The position numbers were made by a program, and so were the translations under genes. A stretch of DNA of 64,000 nt from Aurelia coerulea (lineage: Eukaryota > Cnidaria > Scyphozoa > Semaeostomeae > Ulmaridae), in assembly GCA_039566865.1 (NCBI GenBank), contig CM076948.1, positions 18,053,001 through 18,117,000 on the forward strand. Reading direction: 5' to 3'. Shown piece by piece: positions 13,480 to 26,660 of the stretch (its first letter is position 1; each line of letters opens with the position of its first letter). Under the pieces are notes generated by a model. It did not search any database. It was given only the letters and a program-made list of their open reading frames with translations, and was not told the origin of the DNA.

Positions 13480-16400
13480 ACTTTATTAGCTACAATTTTC
13501 ATTATAAAGAGAATTGCACTCATCGTTCTTTAAAACTTTAGTTCTGCCAGTAATTTATTTTAAAGCACTCTATTAGTGCTACAGCAACCCTTCTTGGAAA
13601 CATTATTATAGCCATTAGTTCTTTCTTTAGTCTCATTTTAGCTTTACTGCATAAACAAACATCGATTAATAAAATGTTTATTTTCTTAAAGAAAACAAAA
13701 TATAAACACAAAAAGTGTGGGTTAACCTACTTTAGTAGCTACAATTTATATTATAAAGAGAATTGCACTCATCGTTCTTTAAAACTTTAGTTCGGCCAGT
13801 AACTTCTTTAATAGCACTCTATAAGTGCTGCAGCAACCCTTCTTGGAAACATTAATATAGACATTAGTTTTTTCATTAGTCTCATTTTAGCTTTACTCCA
13901 TCAACAAACATCGATTAATTAAATGTTTATTTTCTCAAAGAAAACAAAATATAAACGGAAAAACTGTGGATTAATGTATTTTAGCAGCTACAATTTATCT
14001 TATAAAGAGTATTGCACTCATCGGCCTTTAAAACTTTAGTTCTGCAAGTAATTTCTTTTATAGCACTATATTAATGCTGCAGAAACCATTCTGAGAATCA
14101 TTACTATAGCCATTAGTTTTTTCTTTAGTCTCATTTTATCATCTTTATTGCATAAACAAACATCGATTAATTAGATGTTTATATTCTCAAAGAAAACAAA
14201 ATATAAACACAAAAAGTGTGGGTTAACGTACTTTAGTAGCTACAATTTATATTATAAAGAGAATTGCACTCATCGTTCTTTAAAACTTTAGTTATGCCAG
14301 TAACTTCTTTAATAGCACTCTATTAGTGCTGCAGCAACCCTTCTTGGAAATATTACTATAGACATTAGTTTTTTCTTTTGTCTCATTTTAACTTTACTGC
14401 ATTAACAAACATCGATATATTAAATGTTTATTTTCTCAAAGAAAACAATATATAAACGGAAAAACTGTGGATTAATGCATTTTAGCAGCTACAACTTATC
14501 TTATAAAGAGAATTGCACTCATCGTTCTTTAAAACGTTAGTTCTGCCAGTAATTTCTTTTATAGCACTATATTAGTGCTGCAGCAACCCTTCTTGGAAAC
14601 ATTATTATAGCCATAAGTTTTTTCTTTAGTCTCATTTTAGCTTTACTGCATAAACAAACATCGATTAATAAAATGTTTATTTTCTTAAAGAAAACAAAAT
14701 ATAAACAAAAAGTGTGGGTTAACCTACTTTAGTAGCTACAATTTATATTATAAAGAGAATTGCACTCATCGTTCTTTAAAACTTTAGTTCTGCCAGTAAT
14801 TTCTTTTATAGCACTCTATTAGTGCTGCAGCAGCCCTTCTTGGAAACATTATTATAGCCATTAGTTTTTTCTTTAGTCTCATTTTAGCTTTACTGCATAA
14901 ACAAACATCGATTAATAAAATGTTTATTTTCTTAAAGAAAACAAAATATAAACACAAAAAGTGTGGGTTAACGTACTTTAGTAGCTACAATTTATATTAT
15001 AAAGAGAATTGCACTCATCGTTCTTTAAAACTTTAGTTCTGCCAGTAACTTCTTTAATAGCACTCTATTTGTGCTGCAGCAACCCTTCTTGGAAATATTA
15101 CTATAGACATTAGTTTTTTCTTTTGTCTCATTTTAATTTTACTGCATTAACAAACATCGATTTATTAAATGTTTATTAGCTTAAAGAAAACCAAATACAA
15201 ACGGAAAAAGTGTGGGTTAACGTACTTTAGTAGCTACTATTTATATTATGCAGAGAATTGCACTCATTGTTCTTTAAAACTTTAGTTCTGCCAGTAATTT
15301 CTTTCATAGCACTTTATTAGTGCTGCAGCAACCATTCTTGGAAACATTACTATAGACATTAGTTTTTTCTTTTGTCTCGTTTTATCATCTTTATTGCATA
15401 AACAAACATCGATTAATAAGATGTTTATATTCTCAAAGAAAACAAAATATAAACACAAAAAGTGTGGGTTAACGTACTTTAGTAGCTACAATTTATATTA
15501 TAAAGAGAATTGCACTCATCGTTCTTTAAAACTTTAGTTATGCCAGTAACTTCTTTAATAGCACTCTATTAGTGCTGCAGCAACCCTTCTTGGAAATATT
15601 ACTATAGACATTAGTTTTTTCTTTTGTCTCATTTTAACTTTACTGCATTAACAAACATCGATATATTAAATGTTTATTTTCTCAAAGAAAACAAAATATA
15701 AACGGAAAAACTGTGGATTAATGTATTTTAGCAGCTACAACTTATCTTATAAAGAGAATTGCACTCATCGTTCTTTAAAGCGTTAGTTCTGCCAGTAATT
15801 TATTTTAAAATACTCTATAAGTGCTGCAGCAACCCTTCTTGGAAACATTATTATAGCCATTAGTTTTTTCTTTAGTCTCATTTTAGCTTTACTGCATAAA
15901 CAAACATCGATTAATAAAATGTTTATTTTCTTAAAGAAAACAAAATATAAACACAAAAAGTGTGGGTTAACCTACTTTAGTAGCTACAATTTATATTATA
16001 AAGAGAATTGCACTCATCGTTCTTTAAAACTTTAGTTCTGCCAGTAATTTCTTTTATAGCACTCTATTAGTGCTGCAGCAACCCTTCTTGGAAACATTAC
16101 TATAGCAATTAGTTCTTTCTTTAGTCTCATTTTAGCTTTACTGCATAAACAAACATCGATTAATAAAATGTTTATTTTCTTAAAGAAAATAAAATATAAA
16201 CACAAAAAGTGTGGGTTAACGTACTTTAGTAGCTACTATTTATATTATGCAGAGAATTGCACTCATCGTTCTTTAAAGCGTTAGTTCTGCCAGTAATTTA
16301 TTTTAAAATACTCTATAAGTGCTGCAGCAACCCTTCTTGGAAACATTATTATAGCCATTAGTATTTTCTTTAGTCTCATTTTAGCTTTACTGCATAAACA

Positions 16401-18720
16401 AACATCAATTAATAAAATGTTTATTTTCTTAAAGAAAACAAAATATAAACACAAAAAGTGTGGGTTAACCTACTTTAGTAGCTACAATTTATATTATAAA
16501 GAGAATTGCACTCATCGTTCTTTAAAACTTTAGTTCTGCCAGTAAATTCTTTTATAGCACTCTATTAGTGTTGCAGCAACCCTTCTTGGAAACATTACTA
16601 TAGCAATTAGTTTTTTCTTTAGTCTCATTTTAGCTTTACTGCATAAACAAACATCGATTAATAAAATGTTTATTTTCTTAAAGAAAACAAAATATAAACA
16701 CAAAAAGTGTGGGTTAACGTACTTTAGTAGCTACAATTTATATTATAAAGAGAATTGCACTCATCGTTCTTTAAAACTTTAGTTATGCCAGTAACTTCTT
16801 TAATAGCACTCTATTAGTGCTGCAGCAACCCTTCTTGGAAACATTATTATAGCCATTAGTTTTTTCTTTAGTCTCATTTTAGCTTTACTGCATAAACAAA
16901 CATCGATTAATAAAATGTTTTTTTTCTTAAAGAAAATAAAATATAAACACAAAAAGTGTGGGTTAACGTACTTTATTAGCTACAATTTTCATTATAAAGA
17001 GAATTGCACTCATCGTTCTTTAAAACTTTAGTTCTGCCAGTAATTTATTTTAAAGCACTCTATTAGTGCTACAGCAACCCTTCTTGGAAACATTATTATA
17101 GCCATTAGTTCTTTCTTTAGTCTCATTTTAGCTTTACTGCATAAACAAACATCGATTAATAAAATGTTTATTTTCTCAAAGAAAACAAAATATAAACACA
17201 AAAAGTGTGGGTTAACCTACTTTAGTAGCTACAATTTATATTATAAAAAGAATTGCACTCATCGTTCTTTAAAACTTTAGTTCGGCCAGTAACTTCTTTA
17301 ATAGCACTCTATAAGTGCTGCAGCAACCCTTCTTGGAAACATTACTATAGACATTAGTTTTTTCTTTTGTCTCATTTTAACTTTACTGCATAAACAAACA
17401 TCGATTAATAAAATGTTTATTTTCTCAAAGAAAACAAAATATAAACACAAAAAGTGTGGGTTAACGTACTTTAGTAGCTACAATTTATATTATAAAGAGA
17501 ATTGCACTCATCGTTCTTTAAAACTTTAGTTATGCCAGTAACTTCTTTAATAGCACTCTATTAGTGCTGCAGCAACCCTTCTTGGAAATATTACTATAGA
17601 CATTAGTTTTTTCTTTTGTCTCATTTTAACTTTACTGCATTAACAAACATCGATATATTAAATGTTTATTTTCTCAAAGAAAACAATATATAAACGGAAA
17701 AACTGTGGATTAATGCATTTTAGCAGCTACAACTTATCTTATAAAGAGAATTGCACTCATCGTTCTTTAAAACGTTAGTTCTGCCAGTAATTTCTTTTAT
17801 AGCACTCTATTAGTGCTGCAGCAACCCTTCTTGGAAACATTATTATGGCCATTAGTTTTTTCTTTAGTCTCATTTTAGCTTTACTGCATAAACAAACATC
17901 GATTAATAAAATTTTTTGTTTTCTTAAAGAAAACAAAATATAAACACAAAAAGTGTGGGTTAACCTACTTTAGTAGCTACAATTTATATTATAAAGAGAA
18001 TTGCACTCATCGTTTTTTAAAACTTTAGTTCGGCCAGTAACTTCTTTAATAGCACTCTATAAGTGCTGCAGCAACCCTTCTTGGAAACATTAATATAGAC
18101 ATTAGTTTTTTCATTAGTCTCATTTTAGCTTTACTCCATCAACAAACATCGATTAATTAAATGTTTATTTTCTCAAAGAAAACAAAATATAAACGGAAAA
18201 ACTGTGGATTAATGTATTTTAGCAGCTACAATTTATCTTATAAAGAGTATTGCACTCATCGGCCTTTAAAACTTTAGTTCTGCAAGTAATTTCTTTTATA
18301 GCACTATATTAATGCTGCAGAAACCATTCTGAGAATCATTACTATAGCCATTAGTTTTTTCTTTAGTCTCATTTTATCATCTTTATTGCATAAACAAACA
18401 TCGATTAATTAGATGTTTATATTCTCAAAGAAAACAAAATATAAACACAAAAAGTGTGGGTTAACGTACTTTATTAGCTACAATTTTCATTATAAAGAGA
18501 ATTGCACTCATCGTTCTTTAAAACTTTAGTTCTGCCAGTAATTTATTTTAAAGCACTCTATTAGTGCTACAGCAACCCTTCTTGGAAACATTATTATAGC
18601 CATTAGTTCTTTCTTTAGTCTCATTTTAGCTTTACTGCATAAACAAACATCGATTAATAAAATGTTTATTTTCTTAAAGAAAACAAAATATAAACACAAA
18701 AAGTGTGGGTTAACCTACTT
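13480..18720. repeat. Long-range duplicated block, 17-monomer offset
   Basis: Private variants recur 4237-4238 bp apart (17 monomers). CTTTACTCCATCAACAAAC occurs near 13894 and 18132. A TCGGCCTTTAAAAC monomer with an ATTCTGAGAATCATTAC variant occurs near 14025 and 18262. A TTTATTAGCTACAATTTTC monomer starts both cassettes, at about 13480 and 18471, with another copy at about 16975. The intervening monomers are not all matched, so this is a duplicated segment inside a shuffled array rather than a clean higher-order repeat. Confidence 0.65.
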
Positions 18721-18759
18721 TAGTAGCTACAATTTATATTATAAAGAGAATTGCACTCA

Positions 18760-19002
18760 TCTTTAGTTCTGCAAGTAATTTCTTTTATATCACTATATTA
18801 GTACTGCAGCAACAATTCTTGGAAACATTACTATAGACATTAGTTTTTTCTTTAGTCTCATTTTAGCTTTACTGCATAAACAAACATCGATCTATTAAAT
18901 GTTTATTTTCTCAAAGAAAACCAAATATGAACGGAAAAACTTTGGATTAATGTATTTTAGCAGCTAAAATTTATCTTATAAAGAGTATTGCACTCATCGG
19001 CC
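18760..19002. repeat. Deletion-bearing monomers at a subfamily transition
   Basis: Two abnormal junctions lie close together. At about 18760 the sequence CACTCAT is followed directly by CTTTAGTTCTGC, removing about 12 bp. The next monomer, starting at 18946, is cut to 56 bp: CTCATCGGCC runs straight into TTAACGTACTTTAG at 19002, removing about 193 bp. Upstream monomers belong to block A and downstream monomers to a more diverged mixture, so this looks like an old recombination breakpoint in the array. Confidence 0.8.
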
Positions 19003-21238
19003 TTAACGTACTTTAGTAGCTACTATTTATATTATAAAGAGAATTGCACTCATCGTTCTTTAAAACTTTAGTTTTGCAATTAACTTCTTTTATAGCACTA
19101 TATTAGTGCTGCAGCAACCATTCTTGGAAACATCACTATAGACATTAGTTTTTTCTTTAGTCTCATTTTAGCTTTACTGCATAAACAAACATCGATCTAT
19201 TAAATGTTTATTTTCTCAAAGAAAACCAAATATAAACGGAAAAACTTTGGATTAATGTATTTTAGCAGCTACAATTTATCTTATAAAGAGTATTGCACTC
19301 ATCGGCCTTTAAAACTTTAGTTCTGCAAGTAATTTCTTTTATAGCACTATATTAATGCTGCAGAAACCATTCTTGGAATCATTACTATAGCCATTAGCTT
19401 TTTCTTCAGTCTCATTTTAGCTTTACTGCATAAACAAACATCGATTAATTAAATGTTTATTTTCTGAAAGAAAACAAAATATAACTACAAAAAGTGTGGG
19501 TTGACGTACTTTAGTAGCTACCATTTATATTTTAAAGAGAATTGCACTCATCGTTCTTTAAAACTTTAGTTATGCCATTAGTTTCTTTTATAGCACTATA
19601 TTAGTGCTAAAGCAACCCTTCTTGGAAACATTACTATAGACATTAGTTTTTTCTTTAGTGTCGCTTTAACTTTACTGCATAAACGAACATCGATTAATTA
19701 AATAATTTTTCTCTCAAGGAAAACAAGATATAAACACAAAAAGTGTGGGTTAACGTACTTTAGTAGCTACTATTTATATTATAAAGAGAATTGCACTCAT
19801 CGTTCTTCAAAACTTTAGTTCTGCCATTAACTTCTTTTATAGCACTATATTAGTGCTGCAGCAACCATTCTTGGAAACATAACTATAGACATTAGTTTTT
19901 TCTTTAGTCTCATTTTAGCTTTACTGCATAAACAAACATCGATCTATTAAATGTTTATTTTCTCAAAGAAAACCAAATATAAACGGAAAAACTTCGGATT
20001 AATGTACTTTAGCAGCTACAATTTATCTTATAAAGAGTATTGCACTCATTGTTCTTTAAAACTCTAGTTCTGCCAGTAATTTCTTTTATAGCACTCTATT
20101 AGTGCTGCAGCACCCATTCTTGGAAACATTACAATAGCCATTAGCTTTTTCTTTGGTCTCATTTTAGCTTTAGTGCATAAACAAGCATCGATTAATAAAA
20201 TGTATATTTTCTCAAAGAAAACAAAATATAAACACAAAAAGGGTTGGTTAACGTACTTTAGTAGCTACAGTTTATATTATGCAGAGAATTGAACTCATCG
20301 TTCTTTAAAACTTTAGTTATGCCATTAGTTTCTTTTATAACGATATATTAGTGCTAAAGCAACCCTTCTTGGAAACATTACTATAGACATTAGTTTTTTC
20401 TTTAGTGTCGCTTTAACTTTACTGCATAAACGAACATCGATTAATTGAATAATTTTTCTCTCAAGGAAAACAAAATATAAACACAAAAAGTGTGGGTTAA
20501 CGTACCTTAGTAGCTACTATTTATATTATAAAGAGAATTGCACTCATCGTTCTTTAAAACTTTAGTTCTGCCATTAACTTCTTTTATAGCACTATATTAG
20601 TGCTGCAGCAACCATTCTTGGAAACATCACTATAGACATTAGTTTTTTCTTTAGTCTCATTTTAGCTTTACCGCATAAACAAACATCGATCTATTAAATG
20701 TTTATTTTCTCAAAGAAAACCAAATAAAAACGGAAAAACTTTGGATTAATGTATTTTAGCAGCTACAATTTATCTTATAAAGAGTATTACACTCATTGTT
20801 CTTTAAAACTCTAGTTCTGCCAGTAATTTCTTTTATAGCACTCTATTAGTGCTGCAGCACCCCCTTCTTGGAAACATTACTATAGCCATTAGCTTTTTCT
20901 TTGGTCTCATTTTCGCTTAAGTGCATAAACAAGCATCGATTAATAAAATGTTTATTTTCTCAAAGAAAACAAAATATAAACACAAAAAGGGTTGGTTAAC
21001 GTACTTTAGTAGCTACAGTTTATATTATGCAGAGAATTTCACTCATCGTTCTTTAAAACTTTAGTTCTGCCAGTAATTTCTTTTATAGCACTATATTAGT
21101 GCTGCAGCAACCATTCTTGGAAACATTACTAAAGCCATTAGTTTTTTCTTTAGTCTCATTTTATCATCTTTACTGCATAAAAAAGCATCGATTAATAAAA
21201 TGTTTATTTTCTCAAAGAAAACAAAATATAAACACAAA

Positions 21239-23730
21239 AAGGCTTGGTTAGCGTACTTTAGTAGCTACAGTTTATATTATGCAGAGAATTGCACTCATCG
21301 TTCTTTAAAACTTTAGTTCTGCCAGTAATTTCTTTTATAGCACTATATTAGTGCTGCAGCAACCATTCTTGGAAACATTACTATAGCCATTAGTTTTTTC
21401 TTTAGTCTCATTTTAGCTTTACTGCATAAACAAACATCGATCTATTAAATGTTTATTTTCTCAAAGAAAACCAAATATAAACGGAAAAACTGTGGATTAT
21501 TGTATTTTAGCAGCTACAATTTATCTTATAAAGAGTATTGCACTCCTCGTTCTTTAAAACTTTAGTTCTGCAAGTAATTCTTTTATAGCACTATATTAAT
21601 GCTGCAGAAACCATTCTTGGAATCATTACTATAGCCATTAGCTTTTTCTTCAGTGTCATTTTAGCTTTACTGCATAAACAAACATCGATTAATTAAATGT
21701 TTATTTTCTCAAAGAAAACAAAATATAAACACAAAAAGTGTGGGTTAACGTACTTTAGTAGCTACAAGTTATATTTTAAAGAGAATTGCACTCATCGTTC
21801 TTTAAAACTTTAGTTATGCCATTAGTTTCTTTTATAACACTATATTAGTGCTAAAGCAACCCTTCTTGGAAACATTACTATAGACATTAGTTTTTTCTTT
21901 AGTGTCGTTTTAGCTTTACTGCATAAACGAACATCGATTAATTAAATAATTTTTCTCTCAAGGAAAACAAGATATAAACACAAAAGTGTGGGTTAACGTA
22001 CTTTACTAACTACACATTATATTATAAAGAGAATGGCACTCATTGTTCTTTAAAACTCTAGTTCTGCCAGTAATTTCTTTTATAGCACTCTATTAGTGCT
22101 GCAGCACCCATTCTTGGAAACATTACAATAGCCATTAGCTTTTTCTTTGGTCTCATTTTAGCTTTAGTGCATAAACAAGCATCGATTAATAAAATGTTTA
22201 TTTTCTCAAAGAAAACAAAATATAAACACAAAAAGGGTTGGTTAACGTACTTTAGTAGCTACAGTTTATATTATGCAGAGAATTGCACTCATCGTTCTTT
22301 AAAACTTTAGTTCTGCCAGTAATTTCTTTTATAGCACTATATTAGTGCTGCAGCAACCATTCTTGGAAACATTACTATAGCCATTAGCTTTTTCTTTAGT
22401 CTCATTTTATCATCTTTACTGCATAAAAAAGCATCGATTAATAAAATGTTTATTTTCTCAAAGAAAACAAAATATAAACACAAAAAGGGTTGGTTAACGT
22501 ACTTTAGTAGCTACAGTTTATATTATGCAGAGAATTGCACTCATCGTTCTTTAAAACTTTAGTTCTGCCAGTAATTTCTTTTATAGCACTATATTAGTGC
22601 GGCAGCAACCATTCTTGGAAACATTACTATAGCCATTAGTTTTTTCTTTAGTCTCATTTTAGCTTTACTGCATAAACAAACATCGATCTATTAAATGTTT
22701 ATTTTCTCAAAGAAAACCAAATATAAACCGAAAAACTTTGGATTATTGTATTTTAGCAGCTACAATTTATCTTATCAAGAGTATTGCACTCCTCGTTCTT
22801 TAAAACTTTAGTTCTGCAAGTAATTCTTTTATAGCACTATATTAATGCTGCAGAAACCATTCTTGGAATCATGACTATAGCCATTAGCTTTTTCTTCAGT
22901 GTCATTTTAGCTTTACTGCATAAACAAACATCGATTAATTAAATGTTTATTTTCTCAAAGAAAAAAAATATAAACACAAAAAGTGTGGGTTAACGTACTT
23001 TAGTAGCTACAAGTTATATTTTAAAGAGAATTGCACTCATCGTTCTTTAAAACTTTAGTTATGCCATTAGTTTCTTTTATAACACTATATTAGTGCTAAA
23101 GCAACCCTTCTTGGAAACATTACTATAGACATTAGTTTTTTCTTTAGTGTCGTTTTAGCTTTACTGCATAAACGAACATCGATTAATTAAATAATTTTTC
23201 TCTCAAGGAAAACAAGATATAAACACAAAAGTGTAGGTTAACGTACTTTACTAACTACACATTATATTATAAAGAGAATGGCACTCATTGTTCTTTAAAA
23301 CTCTAGTTCTGCCAGTAATTTCTTTTATAGCACTCTATTAGTGCTGCAGCACCCATTCTTGGAAACATTACAATAGCCATTAGCTTTTTCTTTGGTCTCA
23401 TTTTAGCTTTAGTGCATAAACAAGCATCGATTAATAAAATGTTTATTTTCTCAAAGAAAACAAAATATAAACACAAAAAGGGTTGGTTAACGTACTTTAG
23501 TAGCTACAGTTTATATTATGCAGAGAATTGCACTCATCGTTCTTTAAAACTTTAGTTCTGCCAGTAATTTCTTTTATAGCACTATATTAGTTCTGCAGCA
23601 ACCATTCTTGGAAACATTACTATAGCCATTAGTTTTTTCTTTAGTCTCATTTTATCATCTTTACTGCATAAACAAACATCGATTAATTATATGTTTATTT
23701 TCTCAAAGAAAACAAAATATAAACACAAAA
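21239..23730. repeat. Five-monomer higher-order repeat (two copies)
   Basis: The monomer order in 21239-22485 is repeated in about 22486-23730. The types in order are a GGTTGG-like monomer, an ACGG/GGATTATTG monomer with a private 1-bp deletion in CAAGTAATTC, a GTTATGCCATTAG monomer, an AATAATTTTTCTC/ACTAACTACAC junction, and a GGGTTGG monomer. The CAAGTAATTC deletion sits near 21571 and 22817, and AATAATTTTTCTC near 21950 and 23199, giving a period of 1246-1249 bp (five monomers). Confidence 0.85.
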
Positions 23731-24572
23731 AGTGTGGGTTAACGTACTTTAGTAGCTACAATTTATATTATGCAGAGAATTGAACTCATCGTTCTTTAAA
23801 ACTTTAGTTCTACCATTAATTTCTTTTATAGCACTATATTAGTGCTGCAGCAACCATTCTTGGAAACATTACTATAGACATTAGTTTTTTCTTTAGTCTC
23901 ATTTTAGCTTTACTGCATAAAATAACATCGATTAATAAAATGTTTATCTTCTTAAAGAAAACAAAATATAAACGGAAATACTGTGGATTAATGTATTTTA
24001 GCGGCTACAATTAATCTTATAAAGAGTGTTGAACTCATCGTTCTTTAAAACTTTAGTTCTGCCAGTAATTTCTTTTATAGCACTATATTAGTTCTAACGC
24101 AACCCTTCTTGGAAACATTACTATAGACATTAGTTTTTTCTTTAGAGTCGTTTTATCTTTACTGCATAAACGAACATCGATTAATAAAATGTTAATTTTC
24201 TCAAAGAAAACAAAATATAAACGGAAAAACTGTGGATTAATGTATTTTAGCAGCTACAATTTATATTATAAAGAGAATTGCACTCATCGTTCTTTAAAAC
24301 TTTAGTTCTGCCAGTAATTTCTTATAGCACTATATTAGTGGTGCAGCGGCCTTTCTTGGAAACATTACTGTAGACATTAGCTTTTTTTTAGTGTCGTTTT
24401 ATCTTTAATGCATAAACAAACATCGATTAATAAAATGTTTATTTTCTCAAAGAAAACAAAATATAAACACAAAAAGTGTGGGTTAACGTACTTTAGTAGC
24501 TACAATTTATATTATAAAGAGAATTGCACTCATCGTTCTTTAAAACTTTAGTTCTACCAGTAATTTCTTTTA

Positions 24573-24591
24573 TAGCACTATATTAGTGCTA
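24573..24591. other. Perfect 19-bp stem-loop within the satellite monomer
   Basis: TAGCACTA-TAT-TAGTGCTA has 8-bp perfect arms and a 3-base loop. The same stem recurs in every monomer of the CTAACGC variant type. Other monomers keep at least six-base arms (AGCACT and AGTGCT), followed by the palindrome GCTGCAGC. Monomers with an ATTAATGCTGCAG variant weaken the stem. Its function is unknown; such dyads can extrude as cruciforms. Confidence 0.8.
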
Positions 24592-26365
24592 ACGCAACCC
24601 TTCTTGGAAACATTACTATATACATTAGTTTTTTCTTTAGAGTCGTTTTATCTTTACTGCATAAACGAACATCGATTAATAAAATGTTTATTTTCTCAAA
24701 GAAAACAAACTATCAACACAAAAAGTGTGGATTAACGTAACTTAGTAGCTACAATTTTTATGATTGAAAGTATTGCACTCATCGTTCTTTAAAACTTTAG
24801 TTCGGCCAGTAACTTCTTTAATAGCACTCTATTAGTGCTGCAGCAACCCTTCTTGGAAACATTACTATAGACATTAGTTTTTTCTTTAGTCTCATTTTAG
24901 CTTTACTGCATAAACAAACATCGATTTATTAAATGTATATTTTCTCAAAGAAAACCAAATATAAACGGAAAAACTGTGGATTAATGTATTTTAGCAGCTA
25001 CAATTTATCTTATAAAGAGTGTTGAACTCATCGGCCTTTAAAACTTTAGTTCTGCCAGTAATTTCTTATAGCACTATATTAGTGGTGCAGCGGCCTTTCT
25101 TGGAAACATTACTGTAGACATTAGCTTTTTTTTAGTGTCGCTTTATCTTTAATGCATAAACAAACATCAATTAATTAAATGTTTATTTTCCCAAAGAAAA
25201 CAAAATATAAACGGAAATACTGTGGATTAATTTATTTTAGCGGCTACAATTAATCTTATAAAGAGTGTTGAACTCATCGTTCTTTAAAACTTTAGTTCTG
25301 CCAGTAATTTCTTTTATAGCACTATATTAGTTCTAACGCAACCCTTCTTGGAAACATTACTATAGACATTAGTTTTTTCTTTAGAGTCGTTTTATCTTTA
25401 CTGCATAAACGAACATCGATTAATAAAATGTTAATTTTCTCAAAGAAAACAAAATATAAACGGAAAAACTGTGGATTAATGTATTTTAGCAGCAACAATT
25501 TATCTTATAAAGAGCATTGCACTCATCGGCCTTTAAAACTTTTGTTCTGCAAGTAATATCTTTTATAGCACTATATGAATGCTGCAGAAACCATTCTTGG
25601 AATCATTACTATAGCCAACAAGTTTTTTCTTTAGTCTAATTTTAGCTTTACTGCATAAACAAACATCGATTTATTAAATGTTTATTTTCTCAAAGAAGAC
25701 CAAATATAAACGGAAAAACTGTGGATTAATGTATTTTAGCAGCTACAATTTATCTTATAAAGAGTATTGCACTCATCGGCCTTTAAAACTTTAGTTCTGC
25801 AAGTAATTTCTTTTATAGCACTATATTAATGCTGCAGAAACCATTCTTGGAATCATTACTATAGCCAACAATTTTTTCTTTAGTCTCATTTTAGCTTTAC
25901 TGCATAAACAAACATTGATTAATAAAGTGTTTATTTTCTCAAAGAAAACAAGATATAAACACAAAAAGTGTGGGTTAACGTACTTTAGTAGCTACAATTT
26001 ATATTATAAAGAGAATTGCACTCATCGTTCCTTAAAACTTTAGTTCTACCAGTAATTTCTTTTATAGCACTATATTAGTGCTAACGCAACCCTTCTTGGA
26101 AACATTACTATAGACATTAGTTTTTTCTTTAGTCTCATTTTATCTTTACTGCATAAACGAACATCGATTAATAAAATGTTTATTTTCTCAAAGAAAACAA
26201 TATATCAACACAAAAAGTGTGGGTTAACGTACTTTAGTAGCTACAATTTATATTATAAAGAGAATTGCACTAATCGTTCTTTAAAATTTTAGTTATGCCA
26301 GTAACTTTTTTAATAGCACTCTACTAGTGCTGCAGCAACCATTCTTGGAAACATTACTATAGACA

Positions 26366-26382
26366 AGCAGGACGGAAAATTG
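26366..26382 (+). repeat. Left terminal inverted repeat (17 bp)
   Basis: AGCAGGACGGAAAATTG follows the satellite sequence ACTATAGACA directly. It is perfectly matched, inverted, by 32627-32643. The element may really start at the internal CAGG, since the neighbouring A and G could be part of the flank. Confidence 0.9.
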
Positions 26383-26660
26383 TTTTCACACAAAATGGCG
26401 GCACAGCTGCGGCGTAGCTGTGAGGGCGTGCGTGCGCAGAATTAATAGAAACTCACATGGTTGAAGAAAATATTTTTAGCTCAAAACTCTCCGAGGTTGC
26501 AAACAAGATTATAAGCAAATATTTTTGTATGGCTGCTGGTGGCTTTGACAGAGAAGGTCTGCTATTGCACAGCTTTTTAAAAGACACGGTGAAGTGAAAT
26601 ATCACGACTCTCGAAGCAAGGTACACGATGAAAGGAAAGGTAGGTAGGCCTAAATATCTA
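26383..26660. other. Left subterminal region of the insert, with hairpin
   Basis: This 278-bp stretch is non-repetitive and GC-richer at its outer end. A stem-loop CACAGCT-GCGGCGT-AGCTGTG (7-bp arms) lies about 25 bp inside the inverted repeat, followed by a GCGTGCGTGCGC stretch. A short open frame, MAAGGFDREGLLLHSFLKDTVK, starts at 26529 and stops at 26595; AAAGGTAGGT near 26637 resembles a splice donor. I do not recognise a protein and do not call a gene. The region may hold transposase-binding or promoter sequence (inference). Confidence 0.5.

Larger units (their letters stand above)
1..18760. repeat. Satellite subfamily block A (homogeneous left part)
   Basis: Monomers here are mostly of the ACAC/GTGTGGGTTAAC type, with frequent GGTTAACCTAC, TTTATTTTAAAATACTC and GTTATGCCAG variants. 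ACGG/CTGTGGATTAATG monomers are interspersed, often just after a GATATATTAAATG variant. Neighbouring copies can be almost identical, and variant sets recur at distances of 7, 13 and 17 monomers. The markers AAGGGTTGG and the AATAATTTTTCTCTCAAGG form, common downstream, are absent or rare; one related AATAATTTTTCTCTCAAG copy is at about 2948. Confidence 0.75.
1..26365. repeat. Satellite array, left part (249-bp monomer, about 106 copies)
   Basis: An uninterrupted head-to-tail array. The anchor GTTAAC (or ATTAAT) recurs at 254, 503, 755, 1004, 1253 and 1502, that is every 249 bp, or 252 bp where a short ATC insertion precedes the CTTTA motif. All copies have the same orientation. Each monomer runs through recognisable blocks: TTAGTAGCTAC, TTTATATTATAAA, GAATTGCACTCATCG, CTTTAAAACTTTAGTTCTGCC, a hairpin AGCACT-AGTGCT, GCTGCAGC, CTTCTTGGAAACATTACTATAG, a T-rich tract, ACTGCATAAACAAACATCGATTAAT and an A-rich tract. 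Divergence between copies is mostly point substitutions and small indels. No gene is visible here; short open frames are read-throughs of the monomer. The scale and homogeneity fit a centromeric, pericentromeric or other heterochromatic satellite (inference). Confidence 0.97.
19003..26365. repeat. Satellite subfamily block B (mixed, left of the insert)
   Basis: Monomers here show marker sets rarely seen upstream: AAAGGGTTGGTTAACG with TATTATGCAGAG, AATAATTTTTCTCTCAAGG, the ACGG/CTGTGGATTAATG junction linked to CTCATCGGCC and CTGCAAGTAAT, and from about 24 kb CTAACGCAACCC and GGTGCAGCGGCC. The same types dominate the array right of the 6.3-kb insert, so both flanks of the insert belong to one array domain. 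Confidence 0.75.

Noticed and set aside
1..26365. CRISPR array or bacterial repeat
   Set aside because: The unit is 249 bp, continuous, with no spacers and no cas genes. This is a eukaryotic-type satellite.
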